Below are positions 34,696 to 44,186 of a stretch of 64,000 nt of DNA, in pieces. The DNA is from UBA1140 sp964573285. GTDB taxonomy: Bacteria > Campylobacterota > Campylobacteria > Campylobacterales > Sulfurovaceae. The stretch is taken from positions 22,387-86,386 of the forward strand of contig CAZNJD010000005.1 of the NCBI GenBank assembly GCA_964573285.1, written 5' to 3'. The notes beneath the pieces are model-generated. The model had not been told where the DNA came from, did not search any database, and saw nothing but the letters and a program-made list of their open reading frames with translations. Position numbers and translations under genes: made by a program. Position 1 is the stretch's first letter. Every line of letters starts with the position of its first letter.

Positions 34696-36390
34696 ATGAA
34701 AAAATATCTAATAATCTTAATACTATTTACTTTATATATAAATGCCAAAATATTTCATAATATAGAATTCAAAGGTGATATTGACCTCCTTGCAGGAGAG
34801 TTTGATAGAGCTACTCTACTCAAAATTTGTCATATTGAATATCCTCCTATATATAAAATTTGGAAAAAAGACCCACTCTTTGAGAGTAAACAGATAGATG
34901 ATTTTGTAGAGAACTTGACCAATTATACACGAAGTATGGGGTACTATAAAGCTAAAGTCTATGCCAAAACAAAAGATGATACCATAGTATTACGAATAAT
35001 CAAAAACAGACCTATTAAAATAAAATCTATTCATATGGATAAGGAGTTTAAGAGATTTGCTCTATTTAAACAAGGAAAAAGGTTTCGTACTAGAGAGTTC
35101 ACACAAACCAAAAAAAAAATAACTCGCTATCTCGAAGAGCATGGTTATCCTAATTATAATATGAAAGCACGAGCTTTAATTGATTTGGATTTGTATGAGG
35201 TTAAAATAGATATAAAAATTAACAAAGGTCAAAAACGATATTTCGGAAAAACTGATATAAATAATAGCTCTAAAATAGATAATGAACTTATTACAGAACA
35301 GATAAAATATAAAGAAGATGAACTATATGATATATCGAAACTCGAAGAGAGTTATGATAATATATATAGATTGGGTGTATTTGATAAGATAAAAATAGAG
35401 TCTGATTTTAATGATAGTAATACCTCAACAGATATAAATATAGTTTTAGAAGAGGGAAAAACCAAAGAGTTTACTTCACGATTAGGGTATGATACTTATG
35501 AAGGATTTAGAGGTGGAGCTGAATATATTGACCATAATTTTTTGGGAAATCTAAGAGAATTCAAACTAGGTGCTAAATTAACACAAAAAGGGTATAAAGC
35601 TCATACAGATTTTTATGACCCAAAAGTAGTTGAACCTTTAATCGGTAAATTCAATCTTAGAAATGAGTTAAGTTATCAAAATTGGAGATATGATGGATAT
35701 AATGAAGGACTAATGATAGAGAAAGTGACATTAGGCAAAGAGTTTTTCAATCTTAATCACTTCTTTGGTTTTCAGATTGAGAATAATAAAATAAAATCAG
35801 ATAATGGAGCATTATTAAGTGGAACTTATCTAATCAATTCTCTATTTTATCGGCTTGTAATTGATAAAAGAGATTCTACTTTAGATGCAAAAAATGGCTA
35901 CTATACATCTTTATATATAGAAAAAGCAATGACCCAATTAGCTTCTCAAATAGATTATCTCAAGATATTAGCAGAGGGTAGATATATTAAAGAGTATGAC
36001 CCTTTTGTTTTCGCATTCAAAACTAGATTAGGATGGTTAAGCCAAGATACACCACTATTTAAACACTTTTTTGCAGGTGGAGCTATGAGTAATCGTGGGT
36101 TTGAGTATAGAGATTTAGGCCCTCATTATGATGGTGACCCTATCGGTGGAGTAGGAATGATAGATAGCTCTTTGGAGAGTAGATATTATCTTACTGAAAA
36201 TTTTTCTGTAGTTGGATTTATAGATGCTTCTAGCATCTCACAAAAAGTTGATAACTATAACTCTGAATGGTTTAGAAGCTATGGTATGGGAGTTCGTTAT
36301 TTATCTATAATTGGTCCTTTAAGATTTGATATTGGGTTTAGAGAAGATTATAATTTTGCAATACATTTAGGAATTGGACAAGTATTTTGA
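34696..36390 (+). CDS. tamA: TamA-like Omp85 outer-membrane assembly protein
   Basis: A 564-residue protein with a signal peptide (residues 1-17), POTRA-like repeats (about 20-255) and a C-terminal 16-strand Omp85 barrel (about 265-564). The conserved barrel motif is MSNRGFEYRDLGP, with the RGF/Y lock, and the last residue is Phe as in many outer-membrane barrels. It works with TamB to insert outer-membrane proteins or move lipids between membranes. tamB starts at a TTG overlapping its TGA. Confidence 0.9.
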   Translation: MKKYLIILILFTLYINAKIFHNIEFKGDIDLLAGEFDRATLLKICHIEYPPIYKIWKKDPLFESKQIDDFVENLTNYTRSMGYYKAKVYAKTKDDTIVLRIIKNRPIKIKSIHMDKEFKRFALFKQGKRFRTREFTQTKKKITRYLEEHGYPNYNMKARALIDLDLYEVKIDIKINKGQKRYFGKTDINNSSKIDNELITEQIKYKEDELYDISKLEESYDNIYRLGVFDKIKIESDFNDSNTSTDINIVLEEGKTKEFTSRLGYDTYEGFRGGAEYIDHNFLGNLREFKLGAKLTQKGYKAHTDFYDPKVVEPLIGKFNLRNELSYQNWRYDGYNEGLMIEKVTLGKEFFNLNHFFGFQIENNKIKSDNGALLSGTYLINSLFYRLVIDKRDSTLDAKNGYYTSLYIEKAMTQLASQIDYLKILAEGRYIKEYDPFVFAFKTRLGWLSQDTPLFKHFFAGGAMSNRGFEYRDLGPHYDGDPIGGVGMIDSSLESRYYLTENFSVVGFIDASSISQKVDNYNSEWFRSYGMGVRYLSIIGPLRFDIGFREDYNFAIHLGIGQVF

Positions 36391-39300
36391 AAAAATTACT
36401 ACTACTCCCCTACTCTATTACTCGTTGGCTAATAATTATTACTATATTTGTGACCATACTACTACTTACGGTAATTGAAGCACCTAGCATCGCACTTAAA
36501 TTAGCTTCACAACCTCTCGAAGAACAAGGAATTACTTATAAAAGTATAAAAGGTGGAATTTTATCAGGTTTTAGGCTCACAGGAGTAAACTATCAAAATA
36601 AAATTAAAGCCAAAGAGGTATCTCTAAAAGTTGATTGGGAAAAGTTGAAAAATAGAGTAATATATATAAATCACATAAAATTAGAGGATTTAGAAATAGA
36701 CAAAGATTATCTTAGTTCGCTAATTAATTCAGATAGTAGTGATGAAAATAATAGCTCTTTAGCATTTGATAAACTAATACTCAATAATACAGATATAAGT
36801 ATAAAAAATCTTATATATGACAAATATAGAATTAATAGTGCCAAGTTACATATAAAACACTTTGTAACTGATATGAAAAAACAGTATAGAGGAGATATAA
36901 AACTAGAACTAAATAGTAATGTAGCTAAAATTAATCTCAATGCTATTATTAGAGATGATTTCGTTAAATTAACTTCTAATATGAAGATAGAAAAAGATTC
37001 TATACAACCTTATTTAAATGATAAAAATATTACCCTAACTAACAATCCTGAATTTATATTAAAAGCAGATGGAACTATAAAAAAGGTTAACTATCATCTG
37101 ATTACTAAAAGATTAGAGATAAAACAGAATAGGTATAGTATAGAAAGTAAAAAACTAATACTTATAGGTGATTATACTCAAAACCAAAATATAAATGCTA
37201 AATTAGATACTATCCTAGATGGTAATATGGCTTATCTCAAATTAAAAGGTGATACCAAATTAAATCTAAAAGATTTAAATAAAACTCTAAAATTTAATCT
37301 AAAAGCAAACTTATTGCTAAATAAAAATTTTGTAGAGTCTCAAATACCTGACAAAAACCTATCTATTGAAAATATAGCACCTATAGATATAGAAGCTAAA
37401 GGTAACCTAAAAAAAACTATATTTGAGATAAATCATAATGGATTAAAAATACAATACAACAGATTATTATTAAATATTCCATCTATGCTATTACAAGGAG
37501 ATATAAATTTATCTAATGGAGCAAAACTTACTATACAAACCCATACACAACTCAATATCAAACAAAATAAGATAGTGTCTAATCTAATACTTTCTACAAC
37601 ACCTATTGAATTTGATATACCAAATCATAGAACCAAAGGTAGCCTAAAACTAATAAACTCATCAAAAGATATGAACTTTGATATTAGAAGTAGATTTGAT
37701 GGAGATTATACAGACCCCAAAAAAATAGAGACCCAAACAGAAGCCAATATCAAAAAATTTAATCTCTTTGGTATTAATCTAAACCCTATTGTACCGTTGA
37801 GATTAGATATAAAAAATAGCTTATTGGGAGCAAAAGTCATTATAAATTCAGAAAGAATTAAACTCCATGCCACAACTCTTGATTATGACCATATTAAATT
37901 TCATTTAAAAACTAGAAATTTATATCTATATAAAATAGTAGAGCTACCCGATGAATTACAACATAAATTTGTCAAACTAGATTTAAAAGGAGATGCTACA
38001 ATATCAAAACAGTATGGTAATATTGAGGGGTATATCGACTCTAACAAAAAATTCAAAGCCAAATTAGATATACATAATAATAAATCAGGTCTCAATGCCA
38101 ATATAGCTACTCAACATCTTAAACTCAAAGCCAAGGGGAATATAAACAAAAAAGATATAAAAGCCCAAATAGATATAGACTCACTCAAAGAGTTACAACA
38201 AGAACTAACTAAACTATATCCTTTTAAAAAGTTTGATATAGATGGTTCTCTAAAATTCAATACTAAATTAAAAGGAGAACAAATCTGGATGGAGAGTAGC
38301 TCTCCTAAACTAAAACTAAATGGATTTAGTATTGAGTCTCTTGATATTGATGCCGACTATAATAATAAGCTTATCACTCTAAACAAGTTCAATTTCAAAA
38401 CTACAGGATTTAAAGATAAAAGACAAAACAAAGAGGTATATTTAAATAAAAAAGGGAAAATCTATCTAGGAGAGAATAAAAAAATAGATATAGATATGCA
38501 CCCGAATATTCGTATTAAAGCCAATGGTAATAATAATAAGTTAGATGGGAAAGTAACTATAAAACAGCTCCCATTAGGTCATCCTGACTATGGTAGTATG
38601 TTTTTTAATTGTAATATAAATTATCAACAAAGAGGTTTAGATAAGAGTATAATAGGTACTATTTCAATGAAAGAGATGAAACTATTCTATCAAGCTAAAT
38701 TTTTGGATGTTGATTATGACCCTGATATAGTAGTAATTACCAAAAGAGACAAAAAAAGAAAACTAAAATCCGAAGATAACTCATTTCTAAATCATACAAA
38801 AATAGATGTAACTATCCAAGCCTCACAAGCTATATATAAAACACCTGATATAGATTTGATATTTGATATTGACCTCAAAGCAGATAAACAATATGGTAAA
38901 GATTTAGCACTATTAGGAAAAATAAAAGATATAAACGGACATTTCGACCAAATACCAAAAAGATTTGAAATAGAACACTCCAATATTGTATTCAAGGGTG
39001 GCAAAAAGATTAATCCTCTACTTGATATAAAAGTTAAATACGAGTTACCACAAGTAATTATCCATATAGATATAGGAGGAGATGCCAATCGTCCCAAACT
39101 AGAGTTTAGTTCTGAACCACCAATGCCTAAAAAAGATATAATGTCATATCTATTATTAGGAATATCAACAAGTAATCTTAGTAATGGAAATGGTTCATTA
39201 GAAAGAGAAGCAGAGCTATTTATCATAAATCAAGCTGCTAGAGATTTAGCTTATGAGTTTGAATTAGATAGAGTATTTGTCAAAGATGATGGTACAGGAG

Positions 39301-39491
39301 AGGGCTATGCTATAGAAGTAGGGAAAAAAATAAGTAAAAAGAATATGCTAATTATAGAAAATTCTACCCAAGGGAATAGTTTTATACTAGAGCATAATAT
39401 AAATAAAAATATCAAAGTTAAAATTGGACAACATCAAAAAGAACATCCATCACAAAGTATAGATATCTATTTTCAAAAAAGGTTTAAGTAG
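36387..39491 (+). CDS. tamB: TamB-like inter-membrane bridge protein
   Basis: A 1034-residue AsmA-like protein anchored by an N-terminal transmembrane helix (about 12-32) and otherwise made of repetitive beta-structure that should form a long lipid-carrying groove through the periplasm. The C-terminal DUF490 signature is clear (INGHFDQIPKRFEIEHSNIVF, then PMPKKDIMSYLLLG, about 860-935). It is shorter than E. coli TamB (about 1259). Translation probably couples to tamA: the TTG start overlaps the tamA TGA. TamB partners with the TamA barrel encoded upstream. Confidence 0.9.
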   Translation: MKKLLLLPYSITRWLIIITIFVTILLLTVIEAPSIALKLASQPLEEQGITYKSIKGGILSGFRLTGVNYQNKIKAKEVSLKVDWEKLKNRVIYINHIKLEDLEIDKDYLSSLINSDSSDENNSSLAFDKLILNNTDISIKNLIYDKYRINSAKLHIKHFVTDMKKQYRGDIKLELNSNVAKINLNAIIRDDFVKLTSNMKIEKDSIQPYLNDKNITLTNNPEFILKADGTIKKVNYHLITKRLEIKQNRYSIESKKLILIGDYTQNQNINAKLDTILDGNMAYLKLKGDTKLNLKDLNKTLKFNLKANLLLNKNFVESQIPDKNLSIENIAPIDIEAKGNLKKTIFEINHNGLKIQYNRLLLNIPSMLLQGDINLSNGAKLTIQTHTQLNIKQNKIVSNLILSTTPIEFDIPNHRTKGSLKLINSSKDMNFDIRSRFDGDYTDPKKIETQTEANIKKFNLFGINLNPIVPLRLDIKNSLLGAKVIINSERIKLHATTLDYDHIKFHLKTRNLYLYKIVELPDELQHKFVKLDLKGDATISKQYGNIEGYIDSNKKFKAKLDIHNNKSGLNANIATQHLKLKAKGNINKKDIKAQIDIDSLKELQQELTKLYPFKKFDIDGSLKFNTKLKGEQIWMESSSPKLKLNGFSIESLDIDADYNNKLITLNKFNFKTTGFKDKRQNKEVYLNKKGKIYLGENKKIDIDMHPNIRIKANGNNNKLDGKVTIKQLPLGHPDYGSMFFNCNINYQQRGLDKSIIGTISMKEMKLFYQAKFLDVDYDPDIVVITKRDKKRKLKSEDNSFLNHTKIDVTIQASQAIYKTPDIDLIFDIDLKADKQYGKDLALLGKIKDINGHFDQIPKRFEIEHSNIVFKGGKKINPLLDIKVKYELPQVIIHIDIGGDANRPKLEFSSEPPMPKKDIMSYLLLGISTSNLSNGNGSLEREAELFIINQAARDLAYEFELDRVFVKDDGTGEGYAIEVGKKISKKNMLIIENSTQGNSFILEHNINKNIKVKIGQHQKEHPSQSIDIYFQKRFK

Positions 39492-39614
39492 AGTGCAAAT
39501 GTAAATTGATTTGTAAAATAGAGTCACTAAAACTCTTCTAAGGAATATGGTCTTGATTATTTTATAGAAAATAGTGTCGGAGTCAATTTAACTTATTTTT
39601 AAGTGAACCTAGTT

Positions 39615-39620
39615 TATAAT
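39615..39620 (+). promoter_or_regulatory. Probable -10 box of the rayt-sapC/sapDEF operon
   Basis: TATAAT 29-34 bases before the TTG start, preceded by an ACTTA-TTTT-TAAGT inverted repeat where a -35 would be. An ATG overlaps the hexamer itself (39619), so that codon would not be in the mRNA from this promoter, which supports the TTG start. Confidence 0.5.
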
Positions 39621-39648
39621 GCTATTTATAGATTATAAAGGAGAATAT

Positions 39649-41058
39649 TTGGCTCGTAAGGTTAGAATTTTTGTAAAAGATACAGCTCAACATATTATCT
39701 TAAAAGGTATCAATGGGATTGATATTTTTAAAGATTCGTTAGACTATACTCTATTTTTATCTATGATAAAAGATATAAAAGAGAATGTAGAGATAGATAT
39801 ACACTCTTATGTGTTAATGCCAAGCTATTTTGAATTTGTAGCTACTCCTGTAAATGAGAATAGTATATCTAAATTTATGCAGAGTTTAGGAAGACGATTT
39901 GTTGGATATTTTAATAAAAAATATAATCGAAGAGGAACTTTATGGGATGGGCGATATAAATCATCTATTGTAGAAGATAGTTATCTTTTTAATGTAATGA
40001 GATATATCGAATCTAGCCCTATTAGAGAGGGATTGGTATCTGATGCCACCACTTATAAATATAGTAGTATCCATAATAATCTATTAAATGAAAAAAATAA
40101 AATAATCACTCCTCCTAAATGTTATAAAGAGTTAGGATATAGGGATGAAGATAGAATACAACGATATTCTCAGATTTTTTACGCTCAAATAAATAATAAT
40201 GTAGAAAATTTTATAATAAATTGTTTAGAGAGACAACTTATTACAGGAAGTAAATCGTTTATTAAAGAACTAGAAAAACTTATAGGAATAACTCTTCGTG
40301 CGAAACCAAGAGGGCGACCTAAAAAAAATATTAAAAATCAAGGAAAGAAAAAGATGTATAAAAAGTTAGTAGTATTGGACAAAAAAGCACATAGTAATCT
40401 AAAAGTAAATCCAATGAAAGATTTAAATTTTGCAAAAGGTAGTGCATTTATTCCTGTTATTGCCAATGAGGTAGCACTTGTAGGAAACACTTTTCCTATA
40501 GTCTTTACAGCAGAAGATAATCCATCATTGGTAGCTCTCGTTTCACTCGGTGGAGATAGTTTAGCAATCAACCATGAGGGAAAATGGGTTACAAAATATG
40601 TCCCATCATTTATAAGAAAATATCCATTTGCAATTGCTAGTACAGAAGATAATCCAAATCAAAAAGTAATACTAATTGATGAAGAGTCAAATTTAGTATC
40701 CACTACAGATGGAAATGAACTATTTTTAGAAGATGGTAAACAGAGTGATATACTTAAAAATGCTATTGAGTTCTTAACAAATCATGAAAATCAGATGATA
40801 ATTACTAAAAATGTTGCAAAAGCTATTAGTGATAGTGGAATATTAGAAGATAGAGAGATAGCAGTAGGAGAGGGAGAAGAAAAACAAATTTTAGTAAATG
40901 GATTTAAAGTTGTAGATAGAGAGAAATTGAATGCTCTTAGTGATGATATTTTAGCTAATTGGGTTAGAAAAGGAATTATTAGCTTAATTGATGCTCACCT
41001 TAAATCATTAGAGCATATTGAGACACTATTTACTATCGCCCAACAAAGACAAAGCTAA
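39649..41058 (+). CDS. RAYT (REP-associated tyrosine transposase)-SapC fusion protein
   Basis: One 469-residue frame joins two families. Residues 1-230 are a full-length RAYT: MARKVRI start, HIILKGINGIDIF, SISKFMQSLGRRFVGYFN, RRGTLWDGRYKSS, RYIESSPIREGLV (candidate catalytic Tyr119), and the C-terminal GSKSFIKELEKLIG...RGRPKK tail. The HUH metal motif (MPNHVHL in active relatives) reads MPSYFEF at 57-63, so both histidines are gone and nicking activity is unlikely. Residues 236-469 are a SapC domain, named for the Campylobacter fetus S-layer secretion locus. The TTG at 39649 follows AAAGGAG by 5 bases. A good internal ribosome site precedes Met236, so free SapC may also be made. It heads a sapDEF-like type I secretion operon. 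Confidence 0.88.
   Translation: MARKVRIFVKDTAQHIILKGINGIDIFKDSLDYTLFLSMIKDIKENVEIDIHSYVLMPSYFEFVATPVNENSISKFMQSLGRRFVGYFNKKYNRRGTLWDGRYKSSIVEDSYLFNVMRYIESSPIREGLVSDATTYKYSSIHNNLLNEKNKIITPPKCYKELGYRDEDRIQRYSQIFYAQINNNVENFIINCLERQLITGSKSFIKELEKLIGITLRAKPRGRPKKNIKNQGKKKMYKKLVVLDKKAHSNLKVNPMKDLNFAKGSAFIPVIANEVALVGNTFPIVFTAEDNPSLVALVSLGGDSLAINHEGKWVTKYVPSFIRKYPFAIASTEDNPNQKVILIDEESNLVSTTDGNELFLEDGKQSDILKNAIEFLTNHENQMIITKNVAKAISDSGILEDREIAVGEGEEKQILVNGFKVVDREKLNALSDDILANWVRKGIISLIDAHLKSLEHIETLFTIAQQRQS
40342..40356 (+). promoter_or_regulatory. Internal ribosome binding site and ATG for free SapC
   Basis: GGAAAG lies 7-12 bases before the ATG at 40354, which is Met236 of the fusion and the natural first residue of a SapC protein (MYKKLVVLDKKAHSNL). 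It suggests that the operon yields both the RAYT-SapC fusion and SapC alone. Confidence 0.5.
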
Positions 41059-41095
41059 GAAGTATCAAAATAATTTATTAGAGGAGCAAAACTCA

Positions 41096-42880
41096 ATGGC
41101 GAAAATAGTATTACCAAATCAAAGACGAGCAACAGGAGAGTTAAGAAAAGCTATATTTAAAGCAAAAACAGCATTTATTATGGCCGGTTTTTTTAGCATG
41201 TTTATTAATCTCCTTATGCTTGTTCCTACTCTTTATATGTTGCAACTTTATGGTAGAGTAGTTACAAGTAGAAGTCAAGAGACTCTTATTATGCTTACTG
41301 CTATTGTTGTAGTGTTGTTTATAACTTTAGCATTATTGGAGATTGTTCGTTCGCGAGTTCTTATACGAATAAGTAATAAAATGGATAGTATTTTAAATAA
41401 AAGAGTTTTCGATTCTCTATTTAAATTAGCTGAGAAATATCCAAATAAAGCATCTTCGAGTGCATTAAGCGATTTAACACAAATTAGACAATTTATGACA
41501 GGTAATGGACTATTTGCTTTTTTTGATGCTCCTTGGCTTCCTATATATGTAGGTGTCTTATTTCTATTTCATCCTGATTATGGCTATTTTTCTTTAGTAG
41601 CTATTGTTATCTTATTAACTATTACAACTTTAAATGAGTATTCTACAAAAAGTAAACTCCAAGAAGCGAATAAGTTTAATAGTGAAGCTATGATGTATGT
41701 AAATAGCAATTTAAGAAATGCTGAAGTAATACATGCTATGGGCATGAAAGATAATATTGGACGAAGATGGCAAGATAAACATTATAAATTTCTAAATGCA
41801 CAATCAAAAGCTAGTGCTAGTGCTAGTATATGGGCAAATACATCTAAGATTACAAGAATGATGTTACAATCTTTAATGTTAGGTCTGGGTGGATATTTGG
41901 CTATTAATAATGAAGTAGGTTCTGGGATGATGATTGCTGGTTCTATTATGCTAGGTCGTGCATTAGCACCACTTGATTTAATGGTAAATACATGGAAACA
42001 GTTTAGTAGTGCTAGAACCTCTTATACTAGACTTAATGCCCTATTAAATGATTTCCCAAAAGAGAAAGAGTATATGGAATTACCTGCTCCAACTGGAGAA
42101 CTACTTTTAGAACAAATTGTAGTTGTTCCCCCTAATGGGAAAGAGCCATCAATTAGAGGTATATCTATGAAAATAAATAAAGGTGATGTAGTGGGTATTA
42201 TTGGACCTAGTGCTGCTGGTAAATCATCTCTTGCTAGAGCTGTTTTGGGATTATGGCCATTAGCTAATGGTAAAGTTAGACTTGATGGTGCAGATATATC
42301 ACAATGGGATAAAGTAAAATTAGGTCAATATATTGGTTATCTTCCACAAGATATAGAACTATTTGAGGGAACTGTTAGCGAAAATATTGCTAGATTTGGT
42401 GAAATTGATGCAAAAAAAGTAGTGGAAGCAGCACAGAAAGCTGGTGTACATGAGATGATATTAAAGCTACCTGATGGATATGATACCAAGATAGGGATTG
42501 GTGGGTCTTCTTTGTCTGGTGGACAGAGACAGAGAATTGGTTTAGTAAGAGCTATCTATAATAATCCTATATTAGTAGTATTAGATGAACCAAATTCTAA
42601 TTTGGATGAGTTTGGAGAGTTAGGATTAATACAAGCTATAAACTCTCTAAAACAAAATGGTTCAACAGTTATTATTATTACACATAGACCAAATATATTA
42701 CAAGTTACAAATAAAATAGCTGTAATGAAAAATGGACTTTTGGAAATGTATGGTAATAGCAATGAGGTTCTAGCAAAATTACGAGAAAACTCTGCTCCAA
42801 AACCACAACAACATACAAAGCAACCCTCACCTGCTAAACCAACTATGCAAAAAGTAACTCTTGGTAAACCAAGTAATTAA
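41096..42880 (+). CDS. Type I secretion ABC transporter (SapD/PrtD-like)
   Basis: Inner-membrane ABC permease-ATPase of 594 residues that powers one-step export of unfolded proteins. Membrane domain about 20-320 (first helices at 26-48 and 63-82); ATPase domain about 335-580 with Walker A GPSAAGKS (370-377), LSGGQ (473-477) and Walker B ILVVLDE (492-498). It lacks an N-terminal C39 peptidase, matching the PrtD/SapD class that exports substrates with uncleaved C-terminal signals. The tail is Pro/Gln/Lys-rich. The ATG at 41096 follows GAGGAG; an upstream in-frame ATG at 41018 lies within the previous gene. Confidence 0.93.
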   Translation: MAKIVLPNQRRATGELRKAIFKAKTAFIMAGFFSMFINLLMLVPTLYMLQLYGRVVTSRSQETLIMLTAIVVVLFITLALLEIVRSRVLIRISNKMDSILNKRVFDSLFKLAEKYPNKASSSALSDLTQIRQFMTGNGLFAFFDAPWLPIYVGVLFLFHPDYGYFSLVAIVILLTITTLNEYSTKSKLQEANKFNSEAMMYVNSNLRNAEVIHAMGMKDNIGRRWQDKHYKFLNAQSKASASASIWANTSKITRMMLQSLMLGLGGYLAINNEVGSGMMIAGSIMLGRALAPLDLMVNTWKQFSSARTSYTRLNALLNDFPKEKEYMELPAPTGELLLEQIVVVPPNGKEPSIRGISMKINKGDVVGIIGPSAAGKSSLARAVLGLWPLANGKVRLDGADISQWDKVKLGQYIGYLPQDIELFEGTVSENIARFGEIDAKKVVEAAQKAGVHEMILKLPDGYDTKIGIGGSSLSGGQRQRIGLVRAIYNNPILVVLDEPNSNLDEFGELGLIQAINSLKQNGSTVIIITHRPNILQVTNKIAVMKNGLLEMYGNSNEVLAKLRENSAPKPQQHTKQPSPAKPTMQKVTLGKPSN

Positions 42881-42890
42881 GGAAAAAGTG

Positions 42891-44186
42891 ATGAAAGATA
42901 AAAATAATAATATGCCTTCGCATAATACTACTCCTGCAATACTTTTTGGACTAACTGTTCTTTTTATTGTATTTGGACTATTTGGTGGTTGGTCTTATTA
43001 TGCACCACTTGCAACATCTTCTGTAGCATCTGGACAAGTATCAGCAGGTTTAGCAAAAAAAACAATCCAACACCTAGATGGTGGAATTGTAAAAGCAATT
43101 TATGTAAAAGATGGGGATATAGTAAAAAAAGGTGAGGTATTAATAGAATTAGAAGATATTCAAATAAAAGAAAATCTAAATATATTAAACTCCCAATATC
43201 AAGATATGATAGCACTATATGCAAGACTAAAAGCTCAAAGAGATAACAAAAGCTCAATTGCTTTTCCTAAAGAGGCAACCAATAAAAATATAATCAAAAA
43301 TCAAAAAAATATATTTTATGCTAATAAAAAATCTGTAAAAGATGAAGATATAATTACTCAAAAAAGAGTTCTTCAAACTAAAAATCAGATTAGTAGCCTA
43401 AAAGCACTTATTAATAGTAATAAAAATAGATTAAGAGCTATAGCAAAAGAGAGAAAAGAGCAACAAATTCTATTCAACCAGCAACTTGTAGATAAACTAA
43501 AAATCCAAGATTTAGATAGAGAAGCTAATCGTATAGAGGGTGATATATCTAGTAAAATATCTGATGTCGCAAGATTGAGAGAACAAATTAATGAGCTTAA
43601 AACTCAGAAACTTCTACGAAAAAAGAAATTTAAAGAGGAGACATTAGATAAATTAGTTCAAACTAAATCTAAAATTGAAGATTTGAAATCAAAAATTATT
43701 GCAACTAAAGATAAACTAAAACGAACAAAAATTATCGCACCTACTAGTGGAACTATTGTTGGATTAAAAATGCATACTATAGGTGGTGTAATAGGTAGAG
43801 GTCAAGATATACTTGAAATTGTACCAAAAGATGCAAAACTAATTGTAATAGCAAAAGTAAAAACTACAGATATAGATGATGTTCATGTCGGATTAGTTGC
43901 AAATATGATGTTCCCTGCATTTAATGCAAAAAAATTACATGTTATAAATGGAAAAGTTATAACAGTATCAGCAGATAGTTTTGTAGATAAGGCATCTCAT
44001 CAACCATATTATGAGGCAAAAGTAGAACTTACAGAACAAGGAATGAAAGAGCTCAAAAAGCATAATTTTACACTTGTAGCAGGAATGCCTGCAACTGTTA
44101 TGATACAAACGGGTACAAGAACACTATTAGATTACTTTATAAAACCATTTAAACAGATGACATCAAGAGGTTTCAATGAAAAATAG
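42891..44186 (+). CDS. Type I secretion membrane fusion protein (SapE/HlyD/PrtE-like)
   Basis: Periplasmic adaptor of 431 residues linking the ABC transporter to the outer-membrane channel. A short cytoplasmic N-terminus, one transmembrane helix (about 18-40), a biotinyl-lipoyl half-motif (KTIQHLDGGIVKAIYVKDGDIVKKGE), a long coiled coil (about 90-270), the second half-motif (IIAPTSGTIVGLKMHTIGGV) and a beta-barrel domain follow in HlyD order. The ATG at 42891 is chosen because AAGGA lies 8 bases upstream. Confidence 0.93.
   Translation: MKDKNNNMPSHNTTPAILFGLTVLFIVFGLFGGWSYYAPLATSSVASGQVSAGLAKKTIQHLDGGIVKAIYVKDGDIVKKGEVLIELEDIQIKENLNILNSQYQDMIALYARLKAQRDNKSSIAFPKEATNKNIIKNQKNIFYANKKSVKDEDIITQKRVLQTKNQISSLKALINSNKNRLRAIAKERKEQQILFNQQLVDKLKIQDLDREANRIEGDISSKISDVARLREQINELKTQKLLRKKKFKEETLDKLVQTKSKIEDLKSKIIATKDKLKRTKIIAPTSGTIVGLKMHTIGGVIGRGQDILEIVPKDAKLIVIAKVKTTDIDDVHVGLVANMMFPAFNAKKLHVINGKVITVSADSFVDKASHQPYYEAKVELTEQGMKELKKHNFTLVAGMPATVMIQTGTRTLLDYFIKPFKQMTSRGFNEK

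Noticed and set aside
39492..39614. Small RNA or REP element upstream of the RAYT-SapC gene
   Set aside because: Only short stems (AGAGT/ACTCT and ACTTA/TAAGT) are visible, with no tRNA or REP-like GC-rich palindrome.
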